A stretch of DNA of 5,236 bases from Microcaldota archaeon (GTDB lineage Archaea; Micrarchaeota; Micrarchaeia; Micrarchaeales; Micrarchaeaceae), in NCBI GenBank assembly GCA_021791775.1, contig JAJYVY010000037.1, positions 1 through 5,236 on the forward strand, given 5' to 3'. The translations under genes and the position numbers were made by a program. Within the stretch, counting starts at the first letter, position 1, and every line of letters begins with the position of its first letter. The notes under the pieces were generated by a model. The model did no database searches. It saw only the letters and a program-made list of their open reading frames with translations, and was not told where the DNA came from. Positions 1-4,889 of the stretch are shown one piece after another.

Positions 1-85
1 GAAATTGAATTTTATACCGTGTTGTTTTATTACCTTTTTGATGTTTCTAATTGTTGCCAGATTTGGCTTACAGTCGAAGCAAGGG

Positions 86-93
86 TATTTAAG
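86..93 (+). promoter_or_regulatory. TATA box of the surface-protein gene
   Basis: TATTTAAG is an archaeal TATA-like octamer centred about 33 bases before ATG 123 and 25 before GTG 114. Transcription should begin about 25 bases downstream of the box, giving a leaderless or very short-leader mRNA. No GTGA ribosome-binding site precedes the ATG, which agrees. Bases 1-85 are AT-rich and hold no gene I can support. Confidence 0.5.
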
Positions 94-122
94 AATTCAA
101 CTTCCTATTTCCTGTGATAAAT

Positions 123-1187
123 ATGGCGGGCAAAGGGGCGCTGGGAATAATTGCATTCATAGTGCTTGTGACGATAATGATAGTAGTGATATACATAGAA
201 ACAGGATTCAACATATTCCCTAAAATTACTACAATATCAACTACCGCACCGCAGAGTTCCAATCACACTGGGCAGACCACCATCCCTGCAACCACAACAG
301 CACTATATCTCTGCAATGACTACCAGCTTATTGGCACTGCGTTCAATACAACCTATAATGCGAAATGCAAATTCACATCAAGCAATGCAGGCATATGGGT
401 GGCCGCAGGCAACAGCAGCTCTGTCAAGATAAAGGTGGTAGGCCAGGACAACAAAACCTACATAAATCAAACAGTAACATACAGTTGCATCACCTTCTTC
501 AAGAACTTCACTGGGCCAGAGCAGATCTACAACATCACAATGAAGACTGGCAGCGGCGGTGGTGCTTGCGGGTCTTCGATATTCAAATTCAACACGACCA
601 CACAGCCCCCAAAGGTTAATGCGTATACATTTATCTACAACGGCAACTTTTCATCAGGAGATTTCACAGGATGGAACGTTACAGGCCGCGGATTTGGAAC
701 TGCACCGCTGAACAGGATCCAAGCAAATGCCAACCACTGCTATCTCGGCGCTCCATGGACCAATTATAATGAAACCTACTTTGCAAGTACGTATCATTGC
801 GGGCTCTCGGCAAGCCCTGGAAACCTCACTTCGGCTCCATTCATAGCAGCACAACCATTCCTTAACTTTAAGATAATAAGCCCGCAGAATGCGCAGCTAT
901 ACGTAGAAATCTTATCAAGCAACAACACACCACTGATAATTGCGCATTACAATACCCTAAACCTGTCTATCGCATACAACACCAGCATCAAGAACGCCAC
1001 GCAGTCGAGATTCAGCAATGCGACGATACCCCTTACTACTGTTTCAGGAAAGATAGTGCGGCTCAGGGTTGTAGCAGGGCTCACTGCGCAGAATACCTTT
1101 ATATCTGCGGGACAGTTCTACCTTTCAAGACTCCCGCGCCAGGATCCGAATGTGGTTGAGAATCTGACGATCTACAACGGCACATGA
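123..1187 (+). CDS. Membrane-anchored, sequon-rich surface protein with a carbohydrate-binding-like domain
   Basis: A 354-residue protein not recognised as a named family. Residues 6-25 form one strongly hydrophobic segment behind a short basic N-terminus, best read as an uncleaved signal anchor with the rest outside the cell. Residues 35-60 are a Thr/Ser/Pro/Ala-rich stalk. A first extracellular region (about 61-160) has four cysteines (C64, C82, C122, C149). A second (about 168-340) opens with NGNFSSGDFTGW (173-184), the motif that begins many beta-sandwich carbohydrate-binding-like domains, and has C206 and C226. Six cysteines could form three disulfides. I count 19 N-X-S/T sequons, suggesting heavy archaeal N-glycosylation. 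A cell-surface or adhesion role is inferred. ATG 123 was chosen; an in-frame GTG at 114 is possible because the TATA box at 86-93 would place transcription start near 114-118. The gene is monocistronic and converges on the next gene. Confidence 0.85.
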   Translation: MAGKGALGIIAFIVLVTIMIVVIYIETGFNIFPKITTISTTAPQSSNHTGQTTIPATTTALYLCNDYQLIGTAFNTTYNAKCKFTSSNAGIWVAAGNSSSVKIKVVGQDNKTYINQTVTYSCITFFKNFTGPEQIYNITMKTGSGGGACGSSIFKFNTTTQPPKVNAYTFIYNGNFSSGDFTGWNVTGRGFGTAPLNRIQANANHCYLGAPWTNYNETYFASTYHCGLSASPGNLTSAPFIAAQPFLNFKIISPQNAQLYVEILSSNNTPLIIAHYNTLNLSIAYNTSIKNATQSRFSNATIPLTTVSGKIVRLRVVAGLTAQNTFISAGQFYLSRLPRQDPNVVENLTIYNGT

Positions 1188-1208
1188 TTAGATTGTCTAC
1201 CCAATAGT

Positions 1209-1233
1209 GAACCAGTTCCATCAGCTGAGGTTC
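1209..1233. repeat. Small inverted repeat between convergent genes
   Basis: GAACC (1209-1213) and GGTTC (1229-1233) are perfect 5-base inverted arms around a 15-base loop that itself contains the palindrome TCAGCTGA (1221-1228). It lies in the 61-bp gap between the stop codons of the two converging genes, so it could fold in both transcripts. The stem is short and has no T-tract next to it. A role at the 3' ends is only a possibility. Confidence 0.25.
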
Positions 1234-1248
1234 CGTCTCATCCCGCCA

Positions 1249-1758
1249 TCATTGTCCTTTGTTTTCCCCATCTTTTTTTATCAACTTCGTGCCGAGCTCT
1301 TTCCTGTTCTCCATCTCTTTATGTATTGCCTCTATCTCTTCTGGTTTCAACACCTTTTCGAGTATGTATCTGGAGTATTCTGTTGACATTTGTGAAATGT
1401 CCATCAGCATAGATTGAAGATCCCAAACATTAAGCCGTATGTCCTTCTGCGGCTTTAGCACTTCTATGCCTATTGGCGCATATTTGAAGACAATCGGTAC
1501 GAGTGTTTTTATGCTCTCAAAGAGGACATTCACCGTAGCGCTAGTGATGAAGTATTTATCCTTCTTTATCGGTTCCTCTATAGTGCCGTAGCTGTATACG
1601 ACTCCAGGTTCCTTGAGCAGCCTGTTGTTAATTAGATCTACAAGCAAAGGCTGTAGCCTCTCCTTGTCTTCGTGCTGTATGTCAAAGTAGAATCTGACAA
1701 GAAGCCCCCCCACTGCCAGTTTCTCTTCTGTAACTCGATCCATGTCCGATTTTGCCAT
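1249..1758 (-). CDS. Conserved-looking 169-residue protein of unknown function, coupled to hisS
   Basis: Not recognised. The pattern of hydrophobic strands and helices suggests one alpha/beta domain of beta-alpha-beta-beta-alpha-beta order (ferredoxin-like, inferred): strand about 18-28, helix 32-49, strands 53-60 and 69-80, helix 82-94, strand 97-111. An amphipathic, Met- and Glu-rich helical tail follows (about 113-150) and ends in a charged Lys/Glu/Gly stretch. There is no cysteine, signal peptide or membrane segment, so it should be a soluble cytoplasmic protein. The start is firm: the hisS stop TGA is part of GTGA, followed by AAAA and then ATG, so the ribosome-binding site overlaps the upstream stop and translation is probably coupled. 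Sharing an mRNA with hisS hints at a translation-linked job but does not prove it. No T-tract terminator is evident on its own strand downstream. Confidence 0.85.
   Translation of the reverse strand: MAKSDMDRVTEEKLAVGGLLVRFYFDIQHEDKERLQPLLVDLINNRLLKEPGVVYSYGTIEEPIKKDKYFITSATVNVLFESIKTLVPIVFKYAPIGIEVLKPQKDIRLNVWDLQSMLMDISQMSTEYSRYILEKVLKPEEIEAIHKEMENRKELGTKLIKKDGENKGQ
1273..1279 (+). terminator. T7 tract, probable terminator of the surface-protein gene
   Basis: Seven consecutive T on the plus strand lie about 86 bases after the stop at 1187. Archaeal RNA polymerase terminates at oligo-T without a hairpin. The tract lies within the 3' coding end of the opposite gene, where it encodes part of a lysine-rich C-terminus, so the two transcripts would overlap by roughly 30 bases. 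Confidence 0.35.
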
Positions 1759-1762
1759 TTTT

Positions 1763-3037
1763 TCACTTTTTTATTTCGCTTAGCGCCTCCTCCCTGCTCA
1801 CAATCCTCTCCTCTCCGCTTACAAGGTTCCTCAACTTAAGCTTGCCTTGCGACTGCTCCGCATCCCCTACTATAACAGCATAGGCAAACTTCAAAGAGTT
1901 TGCATACGACAATTGATTCGATATGTTTCTTGATGCAAGGTTTATATCAGTTGCCACTCCCATCGACCTGAACCAGTTAGCAAGTCCAACTGCGTAGTCG
2001 TAGTTCCCCCTGTTCACGTTTATCACAAAAAGCCTGGCATATGTGCATTGTTCCGACTTAGTGAAATTCATCAGTTCAAGTATCCTGTCTATTCCTAGAG
2101 ATGCCCCGGTGGCCGGCATCTGTTTGTTTCCATAAAGCCCTACAAGGTTGTCATATCTGCCGCCCCCGCCAAGGGAGCTTTTCTCCTTGCCAGAAGCATC
2201 CGAGAATTCGAATACGATTCCGGTATAGTAATCAAGCCCCCTGACTATCGAGAAGTCTATGCTTACCTTGCCTTTTATGCCGTATGCCCCCAAAAGCCTA
2301 ACAGTGTCCTCCAACTCTGCAATTCCATCGGCGCCCAATTTCTTAGCAAGCGCGATTTTCTCCTCATTGGCTGTTGATGTGTTTATCAAATCTGCAATCT
2401 TGCTTACTACGCTACCGCCGAGTCCAATTTCCTGCAACATACCCGCAACCTTATCCTCCCCAAGCTTGTCCAGTTTATCTACTATCCTTAGTACATCTGC
2501 GCATTTTTCGTTTGCCACGCCGAATTTGCCCAGCAATGAATTCATCAGCACCCTGCTGTTGATTCTCACAACATAATCAACTCCTATCTCATCCAAGGCG
2601 GTTGCGGCAGTCCCTATCGCTTCTGCATTCGCAGGCACTTCATCACCTCCTACTATGTCTACGTCAGCCTGCGTGAACTCCCTGTATCTTAGCCGCTGCG
2701 GCTCTTCCCGCCTCCATGCTTTGCCTATTGCATACCTTTTGAATGGCATAGAAAGGTCTCCATGCATTGCGACATACCTGCCAAGCGAGACCGTCAAATC
2801 ATATCTCAACCCGAGATTGTCTTCTGTAGTTTCGAATAAGAGCTTTGCCTCATCACCTATGCTGCCTTTGGCTTTCAGGATGCTCAGCGTCTCCAAAACG
2901 GGGGTGTCTATCGCTAGAAACCCAAATCTTTTGAAAACCGACTCTATCTTTGCGAGCATTTCATTCCTGAAAAGCGCCGCATTCGGAAGAAGGTCACGCA
3001 TCCCTCTGGGAAATGGTATGTCCGGCATAGCAATCAT
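1763..3037 (-). CDS. hisS: Histidyl-tRNA synthetase
   Basis: This class II aminoacyl-tRNA synthetase activates histidine with ATP and charges tRNA-His in the cytoplasm. At 424 residues it has normal length. Motif 1 lies around residues 34-50 (KRFGFLAIDTPVLE). Motif 2 runs about 99-130, with WRREEPQRLRYREF containing the ATP-binding arginine (R109). The histidine-binding motif RGLDYYTG is at 266-273, followed by GGGGRYDNLVG (290-300) and motif 3 GASLGIDRIL (311-320). The C-terminal anticodon-binding domain covers about 333-424. LRYDLTVSLGRYVA (77-90) is the archaeal/eukaryotic form, not the bacterial LRPE form. All catalytic motifs are intact. ATG 3037 gives M-I-A-M-P; ATG 3028, starting MPDIPFPRG, is a reasonable alternative. 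It is first in a two-gene unit with the 169-residue protein four bases downstream. The TATA box at 3067-3073 implies a very short leader. Confidence 0.97.
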   Translation of the reverse strand: MIAMPDIPFPRGMRDLLPNAALFRNEMLAKIESVFKRFGFLAIDTPVLETLSILKAKGSIGDEAKLLFETTEDNLGLRYDLTVSLGRYVAMHGDLSMPFKRYAIGKAWRREEPQRLRYREFTQADVDIVGGDEVPANAEAIGTAATALDEIGVDYVVRINSRVLMNSLLGKFGVANEKCADVLRIVDKLDKLGEDKVAGMLQEIGLGGSVVSKIADLINTSTANEEKIALAKKLGADGIAELEDTVRLLGAYGIKGKVSIDFSIVRGLDYYTGIVFEFSDASGKEKSSLGGGGRYDNLVGLYGNKQMPATGASLGIDRILELMNFTKSEQCTYARLFVINVNRGNYDYAVGLANWFRSMGVATDINLASRNISNQLSYANSLKFAYAVIVGDAEQSQGKLKLRNLVSGEERIVSREEALSEIKK

Positions 3038-3066
3038 TTGTACTATCGAATTATTATCTTTACAAT

Positions 3067-3073
3067 CTAAAAA
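3067..3073 (-). promoter_or_regulatory. hisS: TATA box of hisS
   Basis: TTTTTAG read on the minus strand lies 29 bases upstream of ATG 3037, so the predicted transcript starts within about ten bases of the initiation codon. No GTGA element precedes the start, consistent with near-leaderless translation. The AG of the box also belongs to the stop codon of a coding-like open frame (3067-3177). Confidence 0.4.
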
Positions 3074-3177
3074 TCATTGGTTTGCAGTGATTTATCTGCT
3101 TCAAAGAAAGCAAGTTCTACCGCTTCTTCTGGAGTATTTGCAGGTGCGGTATGCGGCCTGCAGTCGGCGTTATCGTT
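3067..3177 (-). other. Coding-like open frame without a start codon, possible gene remnant
   Basis: On the minus strand this frame is open for 36 codons between two TAG stops (3180-3178 and 3069-3067). Its last part reads PEEAVELAFFEADKSL, an acidic, amphipathic sequence typical of a real protein C-terminus. It has no ATG, GTG or TTG, so it cannot be an intact gene as it stands. It may be the decayed 3' end of a former gene upstream of hisS, a frameshifted gene, or chance. I do not recognise a family. The rest of the 184-bp gap holds a T-rich element and the hisS promoter, and no tRNA-like sequence. Confidence 0.25.
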
Positions 3178-3183
3178 CTAGGG

Positions 3184-3200
3184 ATAATAAAATAAAAATA
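3184..3200 (-). terminator. T-rich terminator after the thioredoxin gene
   Basis: Read on the minus strand the stretch is TATTTTTATTTTATTAT, beginning 22 bases after the thioredoxin stop. Runs of five and four T fit intrinsic termination by archaeal RNA polymerase. The same TTTTTATT could act as a TATA box for something starting near 3170, but no start codon follows, so termination is the better reading. Confidence 0.45.
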
Positions 3201-3221
3201 GTTATGCCCCATGCGCCGTAA

Positions 3222-3542
3222 TCAAAGGTTCTTGTCTATCCACTTTTTGAGCGCTTCTTTTGGAATTGCCCCAATGTTCATTGCCTTCAGCTCTCCCTTT
3301 TTTATTAAGAGCGTAGTCGGTATGCTCATTATGTTGTACTTTCTTGTTATCTCCTCGTTTGCGTCGGCGTCAACCTTTGCGAATTTTACCTTGCCTTCGT
3401 AATCCGAAGATAGCTCTTCGAATATCGGGCTGAATGCGCGGCACGGGCCACACCAACTCGCCCAAATATCTACCACAATAGGGATATCGGATTTCATCAC
3501 TTCCTTATCGAAGGTCGCGTCTGTAACATCGGTAACGCTCAT
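3222..3542 (-). CDS. trxA: Thioredoxin
   Basis: A 106-residue classical thioredoxin, a cytoplasmic thiol-disulfide oxidoreductase that reduces protein disulfides. The active site WCGPC is at residues 30-34 (C31, C34), the buried acidic residue before it is D25 (VVDIWASW), and the cis-proline is P75 in SIPTTLL. The length matches single-domain thioredoxins, and no signal peptide is present. The ORF is open far upstream, but the start is fixed by GGTGA (3551-3547) followed by ATTA and ATG, and by a TATA box further upstream. The upstream extension runs antisense through the Nudix gene and is not thioredoxin-like. No thioredoxin reductase lies in the window. The gene is divergent from the Nudix gene and probably monocistronic, ending at the T-rich stretch 3184-3200. 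The symbol follows the family name; a cell may have several paralogues. Confidence 0.95.
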   Translation of the reverse strand: MSVTDVTDATFDKEVMKSDIPIVVDIWASWCGPCRAFSPIFEELSSDYEGKVKFAKVDADANEEITRKYNIMSIPTTLLIKKGELKAMNIGAIPKEALKKWIDKNL

Positions 3543-3546
3543 TAAT

Positions 3547-3551
3547 TCACC
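3547..3551 (-). promoter_or_regulatory. Ribosome-binding site that fixes the thioredoxin start
   Basis: GGTGA on the minus strand is complementary to the UCACC of the archaeal 16S rRNA 3' end and sits four bases before ATG 3542. Its GTGA core and spacing match the sites before the histone gene, rpoP and the gene after hisS. Confidence 0.7.
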
Positions 3552-3572
3552 AATAACTATTCGCATTAAAAG

Positions 3573-3580
3573 ATTAAAAA
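3573..3580 (-). promoter_or_regulatory. Probable TATA box of the thioredoxin gene
   Basis: TTTTTAAT on the minus strand is centred about 34 bases before the thioredoxin ATG. Initiation about 25 bases downstream would place the GGTGA site right at the mRNA 5' end, so the leader would be just long enough for it. Confidence 0.4.
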
Positions 3581-3608
3581 GATACGCATCGTTTGATGGT
3601 AGTGTACT

Positions 3609-3630
3609 GCTTTTATTGCAGAGCAAAAGC
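3609..3630. promoter_or_regulatory. Inverted repeat between divergent promoters, possible operator
   Basis: GCTTTT (3609-3614) and AAAAGC (3625-3630) are perfect 6-base inverted arms separated by 10 bases that contain the smaller dyad GC-AGA-GC. The element sits between the thioredoxin TATA box and the Nudix TATA box, ending six bases before the latter. That is a usual place for an archaeal regulator to act on one or both genes. No regulator gene is in the window, and a dyad this short could be chance. Confidence 0.3.
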
Positions 3631-3636
3631 GCAGCA

Positions 3637-3644
3637 TTTTTATT
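3637..3644 (+). promoter_or_regulatory. TATA box of the Nudix gene
   Basis: TTTTTATT is centred about 25 bases before ATG 3666, so transcription should start at or within a few bases of the A of the start codon. No ribosome-binding site precedes the ATG, fitting leaderless translation. Confidence 0.55.
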
Positions 3645-3665
3645 TGCCTTTTCCAATATGTTTTC

Positions 3666-4253
3666 ATGGATACGCCTCAGACATGCGGAAAGGAAAAGAT
3701 TGCTTACAGAAGTAGAATCATCGAAATCGTAAAGCAACACGTGCGCATAGGAAACAAAAAGGTAGAATTCGAATTTGCGCGCCGACCGCCAGGAGTCAGA
3801 CTTCTCCTGATCAAAAAGGGTAAAGTGCTCCTTACAAAGGAGTTCAGAGTCGAACATGGCACATATGACTACAGATTGCCAGGAGGAAAGGTTTTTGACA
3901 GCATAGGGGATTACCACGCCGCCATGAAGAAAAGCGATAACATTTTGAAATATGCAACAGCAGCTGCGAAAAAGGAATGTGTGGAAGAAACAGGCCTGAA
4001 GCCGCAGAGCATAAAACACATTTATACCTCCAAAGCAGGCGCAACAGTAATCTGGGACCTCTTCTACTTCCTTGTTCCCAAGTTTACAGAAGGAAAACAG
4101 AAACTTGAGGAAGGAGAAATCATACATCCAAAATGGATGCCATTCTCCGCGGCAATTAAGATGTGCTTAAACGGCAGTATCCATGAAGATAGCTCGGCAG
4201 CAGTGCTTCTGCGTTTTCTATCGAAAAAGTCTGCTCAAATCCGCAAATCGTGA
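3666..4253 (+). CDS. Nudix hydrolase, ADP-ribose pyrophosphatase-like, with an expanded Nudix loop
   Basis: A 195-residue Nudix-fold protein expected to hydrolyse a nucleoside diphosphate linked to another moiety, using divalent metal. The N-terminal part (about 14-50) and RPPGVRLLLIKKGKVLLTKEF resemble ADP-sugar pyrophosphatases. The Nudix box starts at LPGGK (71-75) and ends with KECVEETGL (103-111), matching REUxEExGU with K for R and both metal-binding glutamates (E107, E108) present. Between GG and KE there are 28 residues instead of the usual 13, so the loop carries about 15 extra residues (FDSIGDYHAAMKKSDNIL region). The same insertion style occurs in some CPR and DPANN Nudix proteins from memory, so it is probably a subfamily feature. 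The proline expected about 16 residues after the box in ADP-ribose pyrophosphatases is absent, so the substrate is uncertain. No signal peptide or membrane segment. Transcription is monocistronic and divergent from thioredoxin. Confidence 0.92.
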   Translation: MDTPQTCGKEKIAYRSRIIEIVKQHVRIGNKKVEFEFARRPPGVRLLLIKKGKVLLTKEFRVEHGTYDYRLPGGKVFDSIGDYHAAMKKSDNILKYATAAAKKECVEETGLKPQSIKHIYTSKAGATVIWDLFYFLVPKFTEGKQKLEEGEIIHPKWMPFSAAIKMCLNGSIHEDSSAAVLLRFLSKKSAQIRKS

Positions 4254-4265
4254 TTCTGCACAAGC

Positions 4266-4274
4266 TTTTTATTT
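4266..4274 (+). promoter_or_regulatory. TATA box of the histone transcription unit
   Basis: TTTTTATTT, flanked by C and AG, lies only 12 bases after the Nudix stop and is centred 26 bases before ATG 4296. This predicts an mRNA that starts at or beside that ATG, giving the histone gene a leader of about 77 bases that begins with a mini-ORF. The T5 run may also help end Nudix transcription. Confidence 0.55.
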
Positions 4275-4295
4275 AGCAGTGCGGCATATACAATC

Positions 4296-4331
4296 ATGAT
4301 GATAATGCACTACGCTGAGCTTATGCTATGA
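4296..4331 (+). CDS. Leader mini-ORF 1 of the histone transcript (11 residues)
   Basis: The frame reads MMIMHYAELML then TGA, with four methionines. Its ATG coincides with the transcription start predicted from the TATA box at 4266-4274, so it would be translated leaderlessly, the efficient mode for this genome's TATA-proximal genes. Its stop overlaps the ATG of mini-ORF 2 (ATGA, 4328-4331). Codons 4 to 6 hold the seven bases complementary to the histone start region. It is too short for a domain; if real, its role is probably regulatory. Chance occurrence cannot be excluded. Confidence 0.35.
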   Translation: MMIMHYAELML

Positions 4332-4374
4332 AGACGATCTTGAGTGCTGATATGAATTGAGGTTGTGAGTGCAT
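4305..4374 (+). promoter_or_regulatory. Long-range complementarity that could mask the histone start codon
   Basis: ATGCACT (4305-4311) inside mini-ORF 1 is perfectly complementary to AGTGCAT (4368-4374), which holds the last base of the GTGA site, the spacer and the first two bases of the histone ATG. Two more pairs (A4312-T4366, C4313-G4365) are possible with one bulged base. If formed, this would hide the ribosome-binding site, and ribosomes on mini-ORF 1 would open it. The intervening 56 bases contain mini-ORF 2. Confidence 0.3.
4328..4360 (+). CDS. Leader mini-ORF 2 of the histone transcript (10 residues)
   Basis: The frame reads MKTILSADMN then TGA. It begins in an ATGA overlap with the stop of mini-ORF 1, a typical arrangement for termination-reinitiation. 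Its stop (4358-4360) overlaps a GAGGT sequence (4359-4363) and ends five bases before the GTGA site used for the histone, so a ribosome finishing here is delivered next to the histone start. No function beyond coupling is suggested. Real translation is unproven. Confidence 0.3.
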   Translation: MKTILSADMN

Positions 4375-4585
4375 GGCAAAAATCCCAAAATCTGCTATAA
4401 AGAGCCTTGTCAAGAACAGAAGTAAAATCACCCTTACCGACAATGCCGCCTCCGCCATATCCAGGATACTGGGGAAAAAAGCGGAGCGGATAGCCAAATA
4501 CGCCTTCTCAAGGGCAAAAAAGAATGGCAGGAACACGATACTGAAGGAGGACATAGATGCATACAGGCTAAAGTTCGGGGAATAA
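4373..4585 (+). CDS. Archaeal histone
   Basis: A 70-residue single histone fold, a DNA-wrapping chromatin protein that acts as a dimer. The three helices cover about 5-14, 23-50 and 57-67. Landmarks include IPKSAIKSLVKN at the N-terminus, LTDNAASAISRIL entering the long helix, and NGRNTILKEDIDA, equivalent to HAGRKTIKAEDIELA of HMfB. R53 and T55 match HMfB R52 and T54. Several functional positions differ: T20 for R19, N54 for K53, L57 for K56, S17 for G16, R47 for L46, K50 for H49. Length is standard, with no tail. The start has GTGA (4365-4368) four bases upstream, plus GAGGT at 4359-4363. The gene follows a 77-base leader with two mini-ORFs. The PRC-barrel gene lies 64 bases downstream on the same strand and may be co-transcribed. 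Confidence 0.95.
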   Translation: MAKIPKSAIKSLVKNRSKITLTDNAASAISRILGKKAERIAKYAFSRAKKNGRNTILKEDIDAYRLKFGE

Positions 4586-4649
4586 GCTGGTAGCAAACAT
4601 AATAAGAATATTTGCCTCCAAAGGATAATGTGATGTATAAGGTGCGATT

Positions 4650-4889
4650 ATGGCAATACTATTATCGGAGCTTTATGGAAAACAGATAATAACCAACGAG
4701 GGCAAAAAGATAGGGATGGTAGAGGATGCGATACTCGACTTCGATAAGGGCGCAGTAGCCAACCTTCTACTCATAAAGTCGGAGGAGCTGACGAGAAGCG
4801 CAAATACCGCCATGACACTAGCTAAGAACAGCGTAAAATACGAGAGGATAAAGAGCGTATCAGAATCCATAATCGTCAGTGCCAAGTGA
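4650..4889 (+). CDS. PRC-barrel domain protein
   Basis: A 79-residue protein consisting of one PRC-barrel, a small beta-barrel used for protein-protein contacts. SELYGKQIITNEGKKIGMVEDAILDFDKGAVANLLLI (6-42) is the typical opening, and VKYERIKSVSESIIV (62-76) the typical closing strand pair. Residues 43-61 form a variable charged insert. In haloarchaea small PRC-barrel proteins (CdpB1/CdpB2) connect to SepF in division, but most archaeal members have no assigned role, and the family alone does not assign one here. No membrane segment. GGTG (4641-4644) lies five bases before the ATG, the same register as GTGA-N4 with the final A changed to C. A weak TATA-like AATATTT lies at 4607-4613; otherwise it is read with the histone gene. 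The stop TGA (4887-4889) directly abuts the rpoP stop from the other strand. T-rich plus-strand sequence at 4985-4995, inside rpoP, is a possible terminator. Confidence 0.88.
   Translation: MAILLSELYGKQIITNEGKKIGMVEDAILDFDKGAVANLLLIKSEELTRSANTAMTLAKNSVKYERIKSVSESIIVSAK

Noticed and set aside
5..223. Hydrophobic 72-codon frame at the left edge
   Set aside because: It overlaps the surface-protein gene in another frame, loses its hydrophobic character after about 20 codons, and spans that gene's TATA box. No start signals precede it.
2655..3221. 188-codon plus-strand frame opposite the 5' part of hisS
   Set aside because: It is antisense to intact HisRS motif regions, has no ribosome-binding site or TATA box in the right place, and its sequence has no protein-like pattern beyond mirroring hisS codons.
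3100..3240. Possible tRNA or structured RNA in the gap upstream of hisS
   Set aside because: There is no GGTTCRANNCC T-loop, no acceptor-like pairing, and no C/D-box pair. The GC-rich patch is better explained by the coding-like frame.
3543..4127. N-terminal extension of the thioredoxin reading frame to 301 residues
   Set aside because: The extension is antisense to the Nudix gene, is cysteine-rich and low in order, and bypasses the clear GGTGA-N4-ATG start and TATA box of thioredoxin.
4321..4596. 91-codon minus-strand frame over the histone
   Set aside because: It is a mirror of the histone gene and its leader, with hydrophobic residues arising from the complement of Lys/Glu codons.
4673..4885. 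70-codon minus-strand frame over the PRC-barrel gene
   Set aside because: It is the antisense shadow of a recognised domain and has no initiation signal.
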